Shown one piece after another: positions 7,198 through 16,803 of a stretch of DNA of 64,000 nucleotides. The stretch's first letter is position 1, and every line of letters begins with the position of its first letter. Both the position numbers and the translations under genes were made by a program. The DNA comes from Bacteroidota bacterium (GTDB taxonomy: Bacteria; Bacteroidota; Bacteroidia; UKL13-3). The notes under the pieces were generated by a model. That model ran no database searches. It had not been told where the DNA came from and was given only the letters and a program-made list of their open reading frames with translations. The stretch is from the NCBI GenBank assembly GCA_947460345.1, contig CANHGM010000002.1, positions 1-64,000 of the forward strand. Reading direction: 5' to 3'.

Positions 7198-7983
7198 TTA
7201 TTCGATTTTTGTTAAGGTAAGCCAATGTGTTTCTGGTTGAATGTCTGGCCAATCGCTCATCCATTCTAAACTTTTTACTTTCCAAATAGTAATTGTATTG
7301 CCTTTTCTAGTAAAACTGTGCCAATACCCTCCTGGTTCATTGGCCTTCGGACTCATATATATCAAATCTGTTTCATCACAATATCTTTTACATTCACCTG
7401 TTAAACAAATTTCATAATACAAACTCAATTGGTTTAATCCACTCATGCTTCCATCTTTATTGAAATTTATTTGCTTGTTCAATAAGTTTCTTGGGCCCAA
7501 ACTTACTTTCCATTTTCCTTCCACTAAAATATTGTTAGCCGTTTTTCTAAGTGCTGTTTTAAACTCAAAGCCATCTATTATATTCTCTTCTTTTGGTCGT
7601 TTTAGTGTATATATATATCCACTATCATTTTTAGCTATAAGTTGATGGTTGTATATTTTAATTTTTAATGCAGAATCTTTTTTATTTTCATATATATATA
7701 TGCTATCTTTTATTTTATATAACTGATATTTTTTTGGTTCCCAATCTCCATCAAGCACATAAGCATAGTTGTTTTTAAAGTTGAGGTAAAGCTCAGTCAG
7801 TTTATGGCTTTGAATAAACTTGGCCGTTTGTTTAGTTGCCAATAAATCTATATATGTTTGATTTATCCATAAACCATCCAAACTGTCAGCATTTATTGGA
7901 GTTTGAGCTGAAGGTTGTGTATTCGTACAACTTTGTGAAAGCAGTAAAATTGTTATTAATATAGTAGCAAAAAAGTTAGGCAA
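7198..7983 (-). CDS. Predicted lipoprotein of unknown function, 261 aa
   Basis: Not assigned to a family. The N-terminus has a hydrophobic stretch and a lipobox ending LLLSQSC (Cys19), so it is probably a lipidated periplasmic or outer-membrane protein. The mature part is Lys-, Tyr- and Ile-rich and seems to hold two similar halves that each open with a GLWINQ or GKWKVS strand, like lipocalin-type or META-type small beta-barrel domains; that is a guess from pattern. Four later cysteines lie in CLTGECKRYC and nearby. The start codon is TTG, since no ATG lies near and a minus-strand TATCTTTG box at 8010-8017 sits about 27 bases upstream. Confidence 0.75.
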   Translation of the reverse strand: MPNFFATILITILLLSQSCTNTQPSAQTPINADSLDGLWINQTYIDLLATKQTAKFIQSHKLTELYLNFKNNYAYVLDGDWEPKKYQLYKIKDSIYIYENKKDSALKIKIYNHQLIAKNDSGYIYTLKRPKEENIIDGFEFKTALRKTANNILVEGKWKVSLGPRNLLNKQINFNKDGSMSGLNQLSLYYEICLTGECKRYCDETDLIYMSPKANEPGGYWHSFTRKGNTITIWKVKSLEWMSDWPDIQPETHWLTLTKIE

Positions 7984-8034
7984 TTTGAAAGAGAATTATA
8001 TATGAATGGCAAAGATAATGCTTTATAATATATA

Positions 8035-8937
8035 TTATTTACCGTCTATAATCACAGGAGTATTCTTACCACCCATAATAATCACTTTGGCATTGGTTGA
8101 AGTAGCTATTTCTTTATTGGCTTTAATGGTTTCATACTGCAGCATCTTATCATTCAATTCTAAACTCACTATTCTTTGATAGTCGGCAATACCTTGAGCC
8201 TCCACTCTTTTACGCTCGGCTTCTTGCTTCTCTTTTTGCAGTACGAAGGTCATTTTTTGAGCATCTTGTTCAGCGTTTATTTTAGATTCAATACTTAATT
8301 TAACTGAAGCAGGAAGGTCTATATTTCTGACTAACATTTGTTCTAAAATTAAACCCCTCTTTTTAAAATCAGTTTCTAAAGTATTGAATATACGCATCTG
8401 AAAAGTATCACGCTTGGTCGAATATAACTCTACTGCGTCATAATAAACAGCATTGTCTCTGATTTTAGTTCGAGCAATTGGGCGAATAATTTTATCTTTA
8501 TAATCGGCCCCTGTTTCTCTTAGCAAACGAGGAGCCTCGCTTGGTAATATTCTATATAATACGGTGAGGTCTATCACCACTTCAAGTCCGTCTTTAGTAA
8601 GAACTCTGATAGCATCGTCACCTTTTTGATCGCCCTCGTCATGCACCGCACTCATGGTGTAATTCTGAGTTTTGGCTTCCAATAACTTGACATCAACCAA
8701 AGGATTCACTATATGCAAACCGCTGTATAACACCTCGTCTTGAACATCCCCAAATAGAATTTTAACTCCAATCTGCCCCGCATCTATTTGTTTGATACTA
8801 GCAGTAGCCAACCCAACGAGAATAAGCAATCCCCCTAGACCATACCCAATGGTAATGTAGCTAACAGTTCTAACATTTTGTTTGAGTATATAATGGGTAA
8901 CGGCTAGTAAAATGATGCCTAAAATAATGAGAATCAT
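8035..8937 (-). CDS. SPFH/prohibitin-family membrane protein
   Basis: A 300-residue protein with two closely spaced hydrophobic segments near the N-terminus (about residues 1-18 and 27-48) followed by an SPFH (stomatin/prohibitin) domain, about 50-210, and a charged helical region rich in Glu, Lys and Gln (about 215-275). It resembles bacterial prohibitin-like proteins and HflC, which form membrane-attached rings that modulate proteases such as FtsH; the role here is unknown. There is no HflK or NfeD partner next to it. A minus-strand TACCTTCG box at 8958-8965 is a plausible promoter about 20 bases upstream. Confidence 0.88.
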   Translation of the reverse strand: MILIILGIILLAVTHYILKQNVRTVSYITIGYGLGGLLILVGLATASIKQIDAGQIGVKILFGDVQDEVLYSGLHIVNPLVDVKLLEAKTQNYTMSAVHDEGDQKGDDAIRVLTKDGLEVVIDLTVLYRILPSEAPRLLRETGADYKDKIIRPIARTKIRDNAVYYDAVELYSTKRDTFQMRIFNTLETDFKKRGLILEQMLVRNIDLPASVKLSIESKINAEQDAQKMTFVLQKEKQEAERKRVEAQGIADYQRIVSLELNDKMLQYETIKANKEIATSTNAKVIIMGGKNTPVIIDGK

Positions 8938-9036
8938 GATTGAGTATAATTAGAGAACGAAGGTAGGGAAATAAGTGCTTTTTAGCATGTTTATATTCCC
9001 CATATTTTCCGATTTCCTAATCTCTCTTCTTCTCAC

Positions 9037-9044
9037 TAAATTTG
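9037..9044 (+). promoter_or_regulatory. -7 promoter box of icmF
   Basis: TAAATTTG matches TAnnTTTG and ends 22 bases before the icmF ATG, predicting a leader of about 15 bases. No regulator site was recognised. Confidence 0.5.
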
Positions 9045-9066
9045 CAAGCTATAATAAGCAAATCAC

Positions 9067-12000
9067 ATGACTGAAGTAGAGAAATATACCCCTATCAATA
9101 AAATTCGTATCGTAACTGCTGCTGCCTTGTTTGACGGCCACGATGCCGCCATCAATATTATGCGTAGAATTATACAAGCCACAGGCGTTGAGGTCATCCA
9201 TTTGGGTCACAACCGCAGTGTGCAAGAGGTAGTAAACTGTGCTATACAAGAAGATGCCCAAGGTATTGCCATTACTAGCTACCAAGGTGGACATGTCGAG
9301 TATTTCAAATATATGTTCGACCTATTGAAAGAGCAAGGTGCTGGGCATATCAAGCTATTTGGCGGTGGCGGTGGTGTAATCCTTCCTAACGAAATTGATG
9401 AACTTCATCAATACGGCATCACCCGCATATATTCTCCTGACGATGGTCGTTCGATGGGTTTGCAAGGCATGATTAATGATTTGGTGAAACAGTGTGATTA
9501 TCCTACCAAAACAACTTTGAACGGAGAAGCCAAACACATTACTGATAAAAATGCGAAAGCCATTGCTCAAACCATCAGCGTAGCCGAAAACTATCCTGAA
9601 AATGCTGGAGAAGTACTCAATCAAATACATAAAGACATTCTCACTCGCACTATACCTGTATTGGGTATAACTGGAACTGGAGGTGCAGGTAAATCTAGTT
9701 TGGTAGACGAATTGGTGAGAAGATATTTACTCGAGTTTAAAGAAAAAACCATTGCTATTATCTCTGTTGACCCAAGCAAACGTAAGACCGGCGGGGCATT
9801 GCTTGGCGATCGTATACGTATGAATGCCATCAACAATCCTCGTGTATATATGCGTAGTATGGCTACCCGTCAGAGTAACCTAGCCTTGAGCAAATATGTG
9901 CAAGAGAGTATAGATATATGTAAAGCAGCTCAGTTTGATTTGATCATCGTAGAAACCTCTGGAATTGGTCAAAGCGATACCGAGATTACTGAACACTGTA
10001 ATGTGAGCTTATATGTGATGACCCCAGAGTTTGGTGCAGCCTCTCAACTCGAAAAGATTGACATGCTTGACTTTGCTGATATGGTTGCCATCAACAAGTT
10101 TGATAAGAAAGGTTCGTTAGATGCTTTACGTGATGTTAAAAAACAATACCGCAGAAACCACAACATGTTTGAAGCGGCTGATGAAACATTGCCTATCTAT
10201 GGAACTATTGCAGCCCAATTTAACGACCCGGGTATGAACCGTTTGTATAAAGCGGTGATGAATAAAATAGCGGAGAAAACAAATATAGAAAGTTTTAAAA
10301 GTAACTTCCCCGTGAGCGATGATGAATCACAAAAAATCATGTTGATTCCGCCACATCGCAACAGATATTTGGCTGAAATTACAGAAGCCAATCATCAATA
10401 TAAAGATTGGGCTGACGAACAAGGTGCTATTGCAAGTAAGTTATATCAACTGCATGGAACCATTGCTATGATTGGCGACAAAGATACTTCACTTGTTGAC
10501 TCATTGAAAAAAATATATACGTCTTTCGAAGAGAAATTAAATATAGAGTGTAAAAAATTATTAGAAGGTTGGAGCGATAAAGTAAAGAAATACAATGCCG
10601 ATGAATTTGTATATGAAGTGAGAGGAAAAGAGATTCGTCAACCATTGGTATCTATAAGTTTAAGTCATACCCGAGTGCCCAAAGTATCATTGCCTAAATA
10701 TCAAGATTGGGGCGATATATTGAAATGGCAATTGATGGAGAATGTACCGGGAGAATTTCCTTATGCTGCTGGGGTATTCCCATTAAAACGTACTGGCGAA
10801 GATCCAACCAGAATGTTCGCAGGAGAAGGTGGACCAGAGCGTACCAACAAGCGTTTCCATTATGTGTCTTTAGGTCAACCTGCTAAACGACTTTCAACAG
10901 CTTTCGACTCAGTGACTTTATATGGTGAAGACCCACATATTCGTCCGGATATCTATGGTAAAATTGGAAATTCAGGAGTATCTATTGCCACACTCGATGA
11001 TGCTAAGAAATTATATAGTGGATTCAATTTGTGCGATCCAGCTACTTCGGTATCGATGACCATCAACGGACCAGCACCTATGATGTTAAGTTTCTTTATG
11101 AATGCAGCTATTGACCAACAATGTGAGCTATATATCAAAGAAAATAATTTAGTAGATGAAGTCAATAAAAAGATTGATGATATATATAGAGCAAAAGGAA
11201 TTAAACGTCCAACTTATAATGGTGAACTACCTGAAGGAAATGACGGCTTGGGATTGATGTTGCTTGGAGTTACAGGCGATCAAGTATTACCCAAAGATAT
11301 ATATGAGCCTATCAGAACCAGAGCCATATCAACTGTTCGTGGTACAGTGCAAGCAGATATATTAAAAGAAGACCAAGCTCAAAACACTTGTATATTCAGT
11401 ACCGAATTTGCCTTGAAAATGATGGGTGATATTCAACATTATTTCATCACCAACAAAGTAAGAAATTTTTACTCGGTGAGTATATCGGGTTATCATATAG
11501 CTGAAGCCGGAGCCAATCCAATTTCGCAACTCGCTTTCACCTTAGCCAATGGTTTTACTTTCGTAGAATATTATCTAAGTCGTGGAATGCATATAGATGA
11601 CTTTGCTCCCAATTTATCGTTCTTTTTCAGCAACGGTATCGACCCTGAATATTCGGTGATTGGTCGTGTGTCACGCCGTATATGGGCTAAGGCCATGAAG
11701 TATAAGTATAAAGGGAACGAGCGTAGTCAGATGTTAAAATATCATATACAAACCTCTGGTCGTTCGTTACACGCTCAAGAGATTGATTTCAACGATATAC
11801 GCACCACTTTACAAGCGTTATATGCCATATATGACAACTGCAACTCGCTTCATACCAACGCATACGACGAAGCTATCACTACACCAACAGAAGAAAGTGT
11901 GAGAAGAGCTATGGCTATACAACTTATCATCAACAGAGAATTGGGATTAGCTAAAAATGAAAACCCATTGCAAGGTTCTTTTATCATTGATGAATTGACA

Positions 12001-12438
12001 GACTTGGTAGAAGAAGCTGTATTGACAGAGTTCAATGCTATCAGCGAAAGAGGCGGGGTACTTGGTGCCATGGAAACCATGTATCAACGCAACAAGATTC
12101 AAGAAGAGAGCCTGTATTATGAAATGCAAAAGCATACGGGTGAATTCCCAATCATAGGAGTGAATACTTTTTTGAGCAGCAAAGGTTCGCCAACCATTAT
12201 ACCGCAAGAAGTGATCAGAAGTACCGAAGAAGAAAAGCAACTACAAATAAGCAATTTGAAAGCCTTCCAAGAGCGAAACAAAGATTCATCAGCAGATGAC
12301 CTAAAAGCCCTTCAAAACGCCGCTATCACCAACCAAAATATATTTGAGCAATTGATGCTTTGTGCCAAGACTTGTAGCTTAGGACAAATGTCGGGAGCGT
12401 TGTATGAGGTGGGCGGGCAGTATAGAAGGAATATGTAG
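9067..12438 (+). CDS. icmF: Fused isobutyryl-CoA mutase IcmF
   Basis: A 1123-residue adenosylcobalamin enzyme joining three parts in one chain. The N-terminal B12-binding domain has DGHDAA with lower axial ligand His25 and a Gly-rich segment at about residue 98. The MeaB-like G-protein chaperone has P-loop GTGGAGKSS near residue 205. The large C-terminal acyl-CoA mutase domain carries SGYHIAEAG with His810. IcmF interconverts isobutyryl-CoA and n-butyryl-CoA, and the G domain guards cofactor loading. Aligning by eye to methylmalonyl-CoA mutase, its Tyr/Arg specificity pair is Phe584 (TRMFAGEG) and Gln772 (AQNTCIF), the pattern of isobutyryl-CoA mutases. No acyl-CoA genes flank it. Substrate assignment is inference from these residues. 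Confidence 0.93.
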   Translation: MTEVEKYTPINKIRIVTAAALFDGHDAAINIMRRIIQATGVEVIHLGHNRSVQEVVNCAIQEDAQGIAITSYQGGHVEYFKYMFDLLKEQGAGHIKLFGGGGGVILPNEIDELHQYGITRIYSPDDGRSMGLQGMINDLVKQCDYPTKTTLNGEAKHITDKNAKAIAQTISVAENYPENAGEVLNQIHKDILTRTIPVLGITGTGGAGKSSLVDELVRRYLLEFKEKTIAIISVDPSKRKTGGALLGDRIRMNAINNPRVYMRSMATRQSNLALSKYVQESIDICKAAQFDLIIVETSGIGQSDTEITEHCNVSLYVMTPEFGAASQLEKIDMLDFADMVAINKFDKKGSLDALRDVKKQYRRNHNMFEAADETLPIYGTIAAQFNDPGMNRLYKAVMNKIAEKTNIESFKSNFPVSDDESQKIMLIPPHRNRYLAEITEANHQYKDWADEQGAIASKLYQLHGTIAMIGDKDTSLVDSLKKIYTSFEEKLNIECKKLLEGWSDKVKKYNADEFVYEVRGKEIRQPLVSISLSHTRVPKVSLPKYQDWGDILKWQLMENVPGEFPYAAGVFPLKRTGEDPTRMFAGEGGPERTNKRFHYVSLGQPAKRLSTAFDSVTLYGEDPHIRPDIYGKIGNSGVSIATLDDAKKLYSGFNLCDPATSVSMTINGPAPMMLSFFMNAAIDQQCELYIKENNLVDEVNKKIDDIYRAKGIKRPTYNGELPEGNDGLGLMLLGVTGDQVLPKDIYEPIRTRAISTVRGTVQADILKEDQAQNTCIFSTEFALKMMGDIQHYFITNKVRNFYSVSISGYHIAEAGANPISQLAFTLANGFTFVEYYLSRGMHIDDFAPNLSFFFSNGIDPEYSVIGRVSRRIWAKAMKYKYKGNERSQMLKYHIQTSGRSLHAQEIDFNDIRTTLQALYAIYDNCNSLHTNAYDEAITTPTEESVRRAMAIQLIINRELGLAKNENPLQGSFIIDELTDLVEEAVLTEFNAISERGGVLGAMETMYQRNKIQEESLYYEMQKHTGEFPIIGVNTFLSSKGSPTIIPQEVIRSTEEEKQLQISNLKAFQERNKDSSADDLKALQNAAITNQNIFEQLMLCAKTCSLGQMSGALYEVGGQYRRNM

Positions 12439-12449
12439 GAAATTTAAAA

Positions 12450-12709
12450 ATGAGAAAAATCAAAAATTAATTTTCAGTATCCATAGTGGCAGTTCTGATC
12501 GCAACATTTTATTCGATGATTTGATTACACTTTTATTATATTTGAATTTCAATTCTAGAATAAAAGGGAATCATCATATTTTCTTTAAAGAAGGCATCGA
12601 TGAAATAATAAATATTCAACCTGATGGTAACTAAGCAAAGCCATATCAAGTTAAACAAATAAGAAACATCATAACAAAATATAAACTCACCAAAAAAGAT
12701 GAAAAATAA
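12450..12709 (+). pseudogene. hicA: hicA-type toxin remnant, interrupted by TAA
   Basis: The plus-strand frame reads LFDDLITLLLYLNF, then IKGNHHIFFKEG and IINIQPDGN, a HicA mRNA-interferase fold with the catalytic His of the GxHHIF motif. A TAA at 12632-12634 breaks the frame right after PDGN. The same frame then goes on with AKPYQVKQIRNIITKYKL, the expected C-terminal HicA helix, to a second stop at 12707-12709. No in-frame ATG precedes the domain; the ATG at 12450 is in another frame, so the 5' end is probably damaged too. hicB overlaps its 3' end by 11 bases. It is probably inactive, though a readthrough product cannot be excluded. Confidence 0.8.
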
Positions 12710-12911
12710 ATATGAAGTAATCATATATTGGAGCGAAGATGACAAAAAATTCTTGGATGAAGTCCCAGAATTGTAGGGCTGTATGGCCGATGGTAAGACT
12801 CAGATAGAAGCTTTAAAAAATGTTGAATTAATAGTTGAAGAGTGGATTGAAACTGCAAAAAAAACTTGGGCAGAAATATCCCAATCAGTTGATATAAGAT
12901 ATTCTAATTAA
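12699..12911 (+). pseudogene. hicB: hicB-type antitoxin remnant, interrupted by TAG
   Basis: ATG at 12699 opens KYEVIIYWSEDDKKFLDEVPEL, the start of a HicB antitoxin. A TAG at 12774-12776 (codon 26) stands exactly where the family has Pro in PELPGC. The same frame continues GCMADGKTQIEALKNVE, then EEWIETAKK, to a stop at 12909-12911. The conserved motif resuming directly after the stop shows a point nonsense change rather than a deletion. The C-terminus after AKK diverges from the usual LGREIPEP. With both genes interrupted, this toxin-antitoxin module looks dead. Confidence 0.85.
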
Positions 12912-12958
12912 TTACACACTTAAGATTAAGTATCTACAAATCAAATTTTTAACAAATT

Positions 12959-13003
12959 AAAAATGGACAAATATGCATTATGAATGCATATTTGTCCATT
13001 TTT
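12959..13003. repeat. Perfect 45-bp palindrome upstream of the DUF4143 ATPase
   Basis: Two 21-bp arms (12959-12979 and 12983-13003) are exact reverse complements around the 3-nt centre ATG; the core half-site is TGGACAAATATGCATT. It ends 17 bases before the ATPase start codon and 6 bases before the -7 box, so it covers the region where the -33 element should lie. The likely role is an operator for a dimeric regulator or for the ATPase locus itself. A transcribed hairpin or a mobile-element end are alternatives. There is no T-run right after it that would make it a good terminator on the plus strand. Confidence 0.85.
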
Positions 13004-13008
13004 GGTTA

Positions 13009-13016
13009 TATATTTG
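13009..13016 (+). promoter_or_regulatory. -7 promoter box of the DUF4143 ATPase gene
   Basis: TATATTTG matches TAnnTTTG and ends only 4 bases before the ATG at 13021, so the transcript would be nearly leaderless. A TTTG at 12991-12994 inside the palindrome could be a -33 element, although the 14-bp spacing is short. Occupancy of the palindrome should therefore block transcription. Confidence 0.6.
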
Positions 13017-13020
13017 TGTC

Positions 13021-14187
13021 ATGATTGAAAGAAATATTTCGGCAAAAGTTAAATCATTAGCTCGTAAATTTCCAGTGGTAACCATTACTGGGCCAAGACA
13101 ATCAGGTAAAAGTACACTGATTAAAAACTTATTCCCTAAGAAACCTTATATATCTCTTGAAGACCCAGATATGAGAAGACTAGCCATTGAGGATCCACGT
13201 GGCTTTTTAAATAACTATCCTAATGGAGCTATACTAGATGAAGTCCAAAATATTCCAAGCTTATTTTCATATATACAAGGCATTGTTGATCATAAAAACA
13301 AATCAGGAATGTATATACTTAGTGGCTCTCAAAACTTTTTGCTGATGGAAAAAATCACCCAAACCCTTGCAGGAAGAACAGCAATATGTCAACTACTTCC
13401 TTTGAGCAAATCTGAGTTAGAACAATCAGGAATTAAAACATCAGATATTAATACACTTATATATAAAGGATTTTATCCAAGACTATATGATAAAAGAATA
13501 AGCCCAACTGACTTTTATTCCTCCTACTTAAAAACGTATATAGAAAGAGATGTGAGACAAATTCGAAACATCACAGACCACAGTCTATTTCTTAAATTTC
13601 TAAAAATGTGTGCTGCAAGAATAGGTTCTGTGTTGAATATACAATCGCTAGCCAATGACTGCGGCGTATCACTCAATACAGCAAAATCATGGCTATCTGT
13701 CTTAGAAACTGGATATATTATCAATTTACTTCAACCATATCATAACAATTTCAACAAACGATTGATGAAAAGTCCGAAATTGTATTTTTACGATACTGGA
13801 TTGGTTTGCCATTTATTGGGCATTAGCAATTCAAAGGATATTGCTCATCATTATTTGAGAGGAGGTTTATTTGAAAATTTAGTCATAGCAGATACCCTTA
13901 AATTCTACCACAATCAAGCCAAACAGCCCCCAATTTATTATTGGAAAGACAAGACTCAAAAAGAAATTGACTTAATCATAGACAAAGGTAATGACAAACT
14001 TTTGGCTATTGAAATCAAAGCAGGGGAAACCATGACTAAAGACTACTTCGCCAATTTCTCTTATTGGAATAAAATCACGCTATCAAAACCAGAAAAAAAC
14101 ATGGTAGTGTATGCGGGTGAAAAACAATTTCAAACAGTGTCTGGTCTATATGTGCCATTTAATGTATATGAAAATATCATCAAATGA
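13021..14187 (+). CDS. AAA-type ATPase with DUF4143 domain
   Basis: A 388-residue ATPase. Walker A is GPRQSGKST (residues 24-32, Lys30), Walker B is AILDEVQ (Asp73, Glu74), and an SGSQNF sensor segment follows. The C-terminal DUF4143 half ends with KEIDLIIDKG, then AIEIKAGE, a PD-(D/E)xK nuclease-like pattern common in this family. These proteins are widespread, often multicopy and of unknown function; DNA repair or mobile-element roles have been suggested. The ATG at 13021 is chosen because the earlier in-frame ATG at 12973 lies inside the upstream palindrome and before the -7 box. It sits alone between the dead hicAB pair and a broken cytochrome gene, consistent with an accessory patch. Confidence 0.88.
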   Translation: MIERNISAKVKSLARKFPVVTITGPRQSGKSTLIKNLFPKKPYISLEDPDMRRLAIEDPRGFLNNYPNGAILDEVQNIPSLFSYIQGIVDHKNKSGMYILSGSQNFLLMEKITQTLAGRTAICQLLPLSKSELEQSGIKTSDINTLIYKGFYPRLYDKRISPTDFYSSYLKTYIERDVRQIRNITDHSLFLKFLKMCAARIGSVLNIQSLANDCGVSLNTAKSWLSVLETGYIINLLQPYHNNFNKRLMKSPKLYFYDTGLVCHLLGISNSKDIAHHYLRGGLFENLVIADTLKFYHNQAKQPPIYYWKDKTQKEIDLIIDKGNDKLLAIEIKAGETMTKDYFANFSYWNKITLSKPEKNMVVYAGEKQFQTVSGLYVPFNVYENIIK

Positions 14188-14222
14188 TTCTTTCGTGTTA
14201 GAAATAGATAAATGACATTGTA

Positions 14223-15207
14223 TCACTCAGGAAACTTCTCTCCCGGTTTGAATACTATTTTTTCAATCTTGTTTTTTACGCCTGCAGCAGAATTCAAGTA
14301 TCTGAATATCGCTTTCAATTCTACTTCATTCATTCTAGAAAACGCTCCCCATGGCACAGGGAACCTTCAATCATTCGGCCTTTGCGAAAACCATCGACAA
14401 ACATTTGCTCTGTCCATGAAGCAATGCGACCTGTTTCGGTATCTGGAGTGATATTAGGTGTGATGAATGAATAACCTTTTGAGAAAGGATCAGGTGGCAT
14501 TCTAAATCCACCAGCCAATGGCTTACCAGTAAATTCTCTAGTTTTCAAATCTCTCTCGGTATGACATCCCACACAATTGGCAACCGTATTGGCTATATAT
14601 GAACCATACTCGATTGTTGTATCAATAGCCACCGATTTGGGTGGTGTCGATTTAGGTTGAGCGGGCTTCATGCCTCCAAAGGCCAAAATAGCCTTCCCTA
14701 AAAACTTATATTCAGTATTCTTAATCTCATTCTTCACCGCTGGTTGTGATTTTAAAAACGAAACCAATGCCGTTACTTCATCATCGCTCATTTCTTGAAA
14801 TGGCATGAAACGAAACAAGATACTACCATCATGTTTAACCGAATGTCTGAGTGCTCTGGCTAGTTGACCATCACTAAATTTACCAATACCAGTTTCCATG
14901 TCGGGGCTTAAGTTTGGAGCTCTATAGGCTCCAGGAGGGATGTCTAATTCCCAACCACCGCTTAACGGAATTTCTAGTCCATTTTCAACTTCCGAATATT
15001 TGGCCATAGGCATGTGGCAAGTGGCACAATGTCCAGAGGGCCATACGCAAAGTATTTACCACGAGCAATAACAGCTCTATCAGTACTGGCTTTGATTTCG
15101 GGTAAGGCTATATCAAATTTTTTGTCCCAAGAAAAGGAAACAAAACTAAAAATGCCTAAAATAAAAAAGACAATGATGAACTCAGTCCATTTGAAGAATT
15201 TTTTCAT
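14223..15207 (-). pseudogene. Diheme cytochrome c gene with two frameshifts
   Basis: The minus strand encodes a c-type cytochrome in three frames. The first part (MKKFFKWTEFIIVFFILG) is a membrane anchor or signal. At 15038-15040 the frame shifts; one extra base in a GGG (CCC on the coding strand) would restore GHCATCH, the first heme motif. The middle part runs through CVGCH, the second heme motif, to 14359-14361, where another CCC run one base short breaks the frame. Restored, the tail reads PVPWGAFSRM and ends at 14223. About 330 residues would result. Restored, it resembles periplasmic diheme cytochromes linked to alcohol or aldehyde dehydrogenases. Genuine decay and sequencing error at C runs are both possible. 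Confidence 0.85.
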
Positions 15208-15320
15208 TGGATTGAATGTTGGTTGGTTTTCAAACATAAACCAAAAAAATAAAAAACGAAAAATTTGTTTAACTTATTCCTTCAAAAACCATCAAAATAC
15301 AGAAATTGCTTAGACAAAAC

Positions 15321-16793
15321 CTACTCCTCCATATCCCAATTCTTTTCATTGAACAACGAACCGAAGAGGTCACTGAACTTATTACTACCTTCGAGTTGTT
15401 GCTTGCCTAACTGAGAGTGCTCGGCCAAAGCGTGCAATACAAATTCCATCCAACTATATAGTTCATCTTTTGTGATATTTTTTACGTAAGTCTCAACTAT
15501 AGCTGCCAAGCCTGGAATAGAATCTAACTTTTTTCTATATACTTTTTCAGAATCGTCGTATAATAATTCAAGTGCATTACCCGATGTGAACCAAGAAGTT
15601 ACATGCTGGTAAGGACTTGTATCTTTTTTCTTTTTCAATAAAGCTGGATCAGGAAAATGTTGAACGAACATATTTCTAAGGGCTTTACTTATAAGGTTCT
15701 GAGCTACTACCGCCGCTCCTTCTTGCTCACCTTCATATACCAATTCTATCTTTCCATTGATGGCTGGTAAAATGCCTGATAGATCAGCAATTCTTGCATT
15801 GGCTTTCTTCTCACCTGAAAGCAACATTCTTAATTCAATAGCACTTGCCAAATTCTCTAATGCAGAAATGGTAAGCCTTGCTGATACACCACTTTTAGCA
15901 TCAACATATTCGCTCTCTCGGGCTTCAATAGCTACTTGCTCAATAATCATATATAAAAGATGAGATATATTGATATTGGCTTTTTGTGATTCGCTTAACT
16001 TAGCTTCTTGTTTGGTAATCTTCATTGACAGTTCAGCCGTCTTTGGATAGTGAGTCAATATCTGACTTCCAATTCTATCCTTCAATGGCGTAACAATGCT
16101 TCCTCTATTGGTATAATCTTCAGGATTGGCAGTGAATATAAACTCCATATCTAGCGGAATTCTTACTTTAAAACCTCTAATCTGTATATCGCCTTCTTGC
16201 AATATATTGAACAAGGCCACTTGAATTCTTGCTTGCAAATCGGGCAACTCGTTTATCACAAAAATAGAACGATTGCTTCTAGGGATAATTCCATAATGAA
16301 TCACTCGTTCATCGGCATAACTCAATCTTAAATTAGCAGCTTTTATTGGATCCACATCTCCTATCAAATCGGCAACAGACACATCGGGAGTGGCTAATTT
16401 CTCTGCATACCTATCGTTTCTATGAAGCCACTCGATGGGTGTTTTATCACCTAATTCTTGTATTAAATTTTTAGCATAATTGCTTATTGGATTCAAAGGA
16501 TCGTCATTCAATTCGCTACCTTTCACCACGGGTATATATTCATCCAAAAGATTAACCATTTGTCGGGCCAACCTAGTCTTAGCTTGACCTCTCAATCCAA
16601 GTAAATTAATGTTATGTTTGCTTAAAATGGCTCTTTGCAAATCGGGCAATACAGTGTTTTCATATCCATATATACCTTCAAAAACGGTCTTCTTATTTTT
16701 AATACAGTCTATTAAATTGTCTCTTAATTCGTCTTTAATACTCTTATACTTATAGCCTGACTTTTTCAGTGCTCCTAATGTTGTGTCTTTCAT
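15321..16793 (-). CDS. MoxR/magnesium-chelatase-type AAA ATPase
   Basis: A 490-residue AAA+ protein of the MoxR/ChlI branch. Walker A is GLRGQAKTRLAR near residue 75, the Walker B region is SIFVINELPDL, and the sensor segment is EFIFTANPEDYTNRG, followed by the helical lid. It is longer than typical MoxR proteins (about 330 aa) because of a C-terminal helical extension. The ATG at 16793 is preferred; a longer frame would overlap the VWA gene. Ten bases separate it from the upstream VWA-protein gene, the classical MoxR-VWA pairing, in which the ATPase remodels a target and the VWA protein acts as metal-dependent adaptor. The target is unknown. Confidence 0.85.
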   Translation of the reverse strand: MKDTTLGALKKSGYKYKSIKDELRDNLIDCIKNKKTVFEGIYGYENTVLPDLQRAILSKHNINLLGLRGQAKTRLARQMVNLLDEYIPVVKGSELNDDPLNPISNYAKNLIQELGDKTPIEWLHRNDRYAEKLATPDVSVADLIGDVDPIKAANLRLSYADERVIHYGIIPRSNRSIFVINELPDLQARIQVALFNILQEGDIQIRGFKVRIPLDMEFIFTANPEDYTNRGSIVTPLKDRIGSQILTHYPKTAELSMKITKQEAKLSESQKANINISHLLYMIIEQVAIEARESEYVDAKSGVSARLTISALENLASAIELRMLLSGEKKANARIADLSGILPAINGKIELVYEGEQEGAAVVAQNLISKALRNMFVQHFPDPALLKKKKDTSPYQHVTSWFTSGNALELLYDDSEKVYRKKLDSIPGLAAIVETYVKNITKDELYSWMEFVLHALAEHSQLGKQQLEGSNKFSDLFGSLFNEKNWDMEE

Positions 16794-16803
16794 ATATACT
16801 TTA

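Noticed and set aside
7606-7700. TATATATA runs as a special repeat
   Set aside because: Such runs occur throughout the window, inside and outside genes, and fit AT-rich composition plus ATA and TAT codon use.
12404-12634. 76-codon frame beginning inside icmF
   Set aside because: Its early part is an out-of-frame icmF translation. Only the part after about 12450 matches HicA, which is reported as a pseudogene.
14212-14451. 79-codon plus-strand frame
   Set aside because: It is antisense to the cytochrome c pseudogene tail, which has clear family motifs on the minus strand.
15014-15313. 99-codon plus-strand frame
   Set aside because: It overlaps the cytochrome signal region antisense and shows no family likeness.
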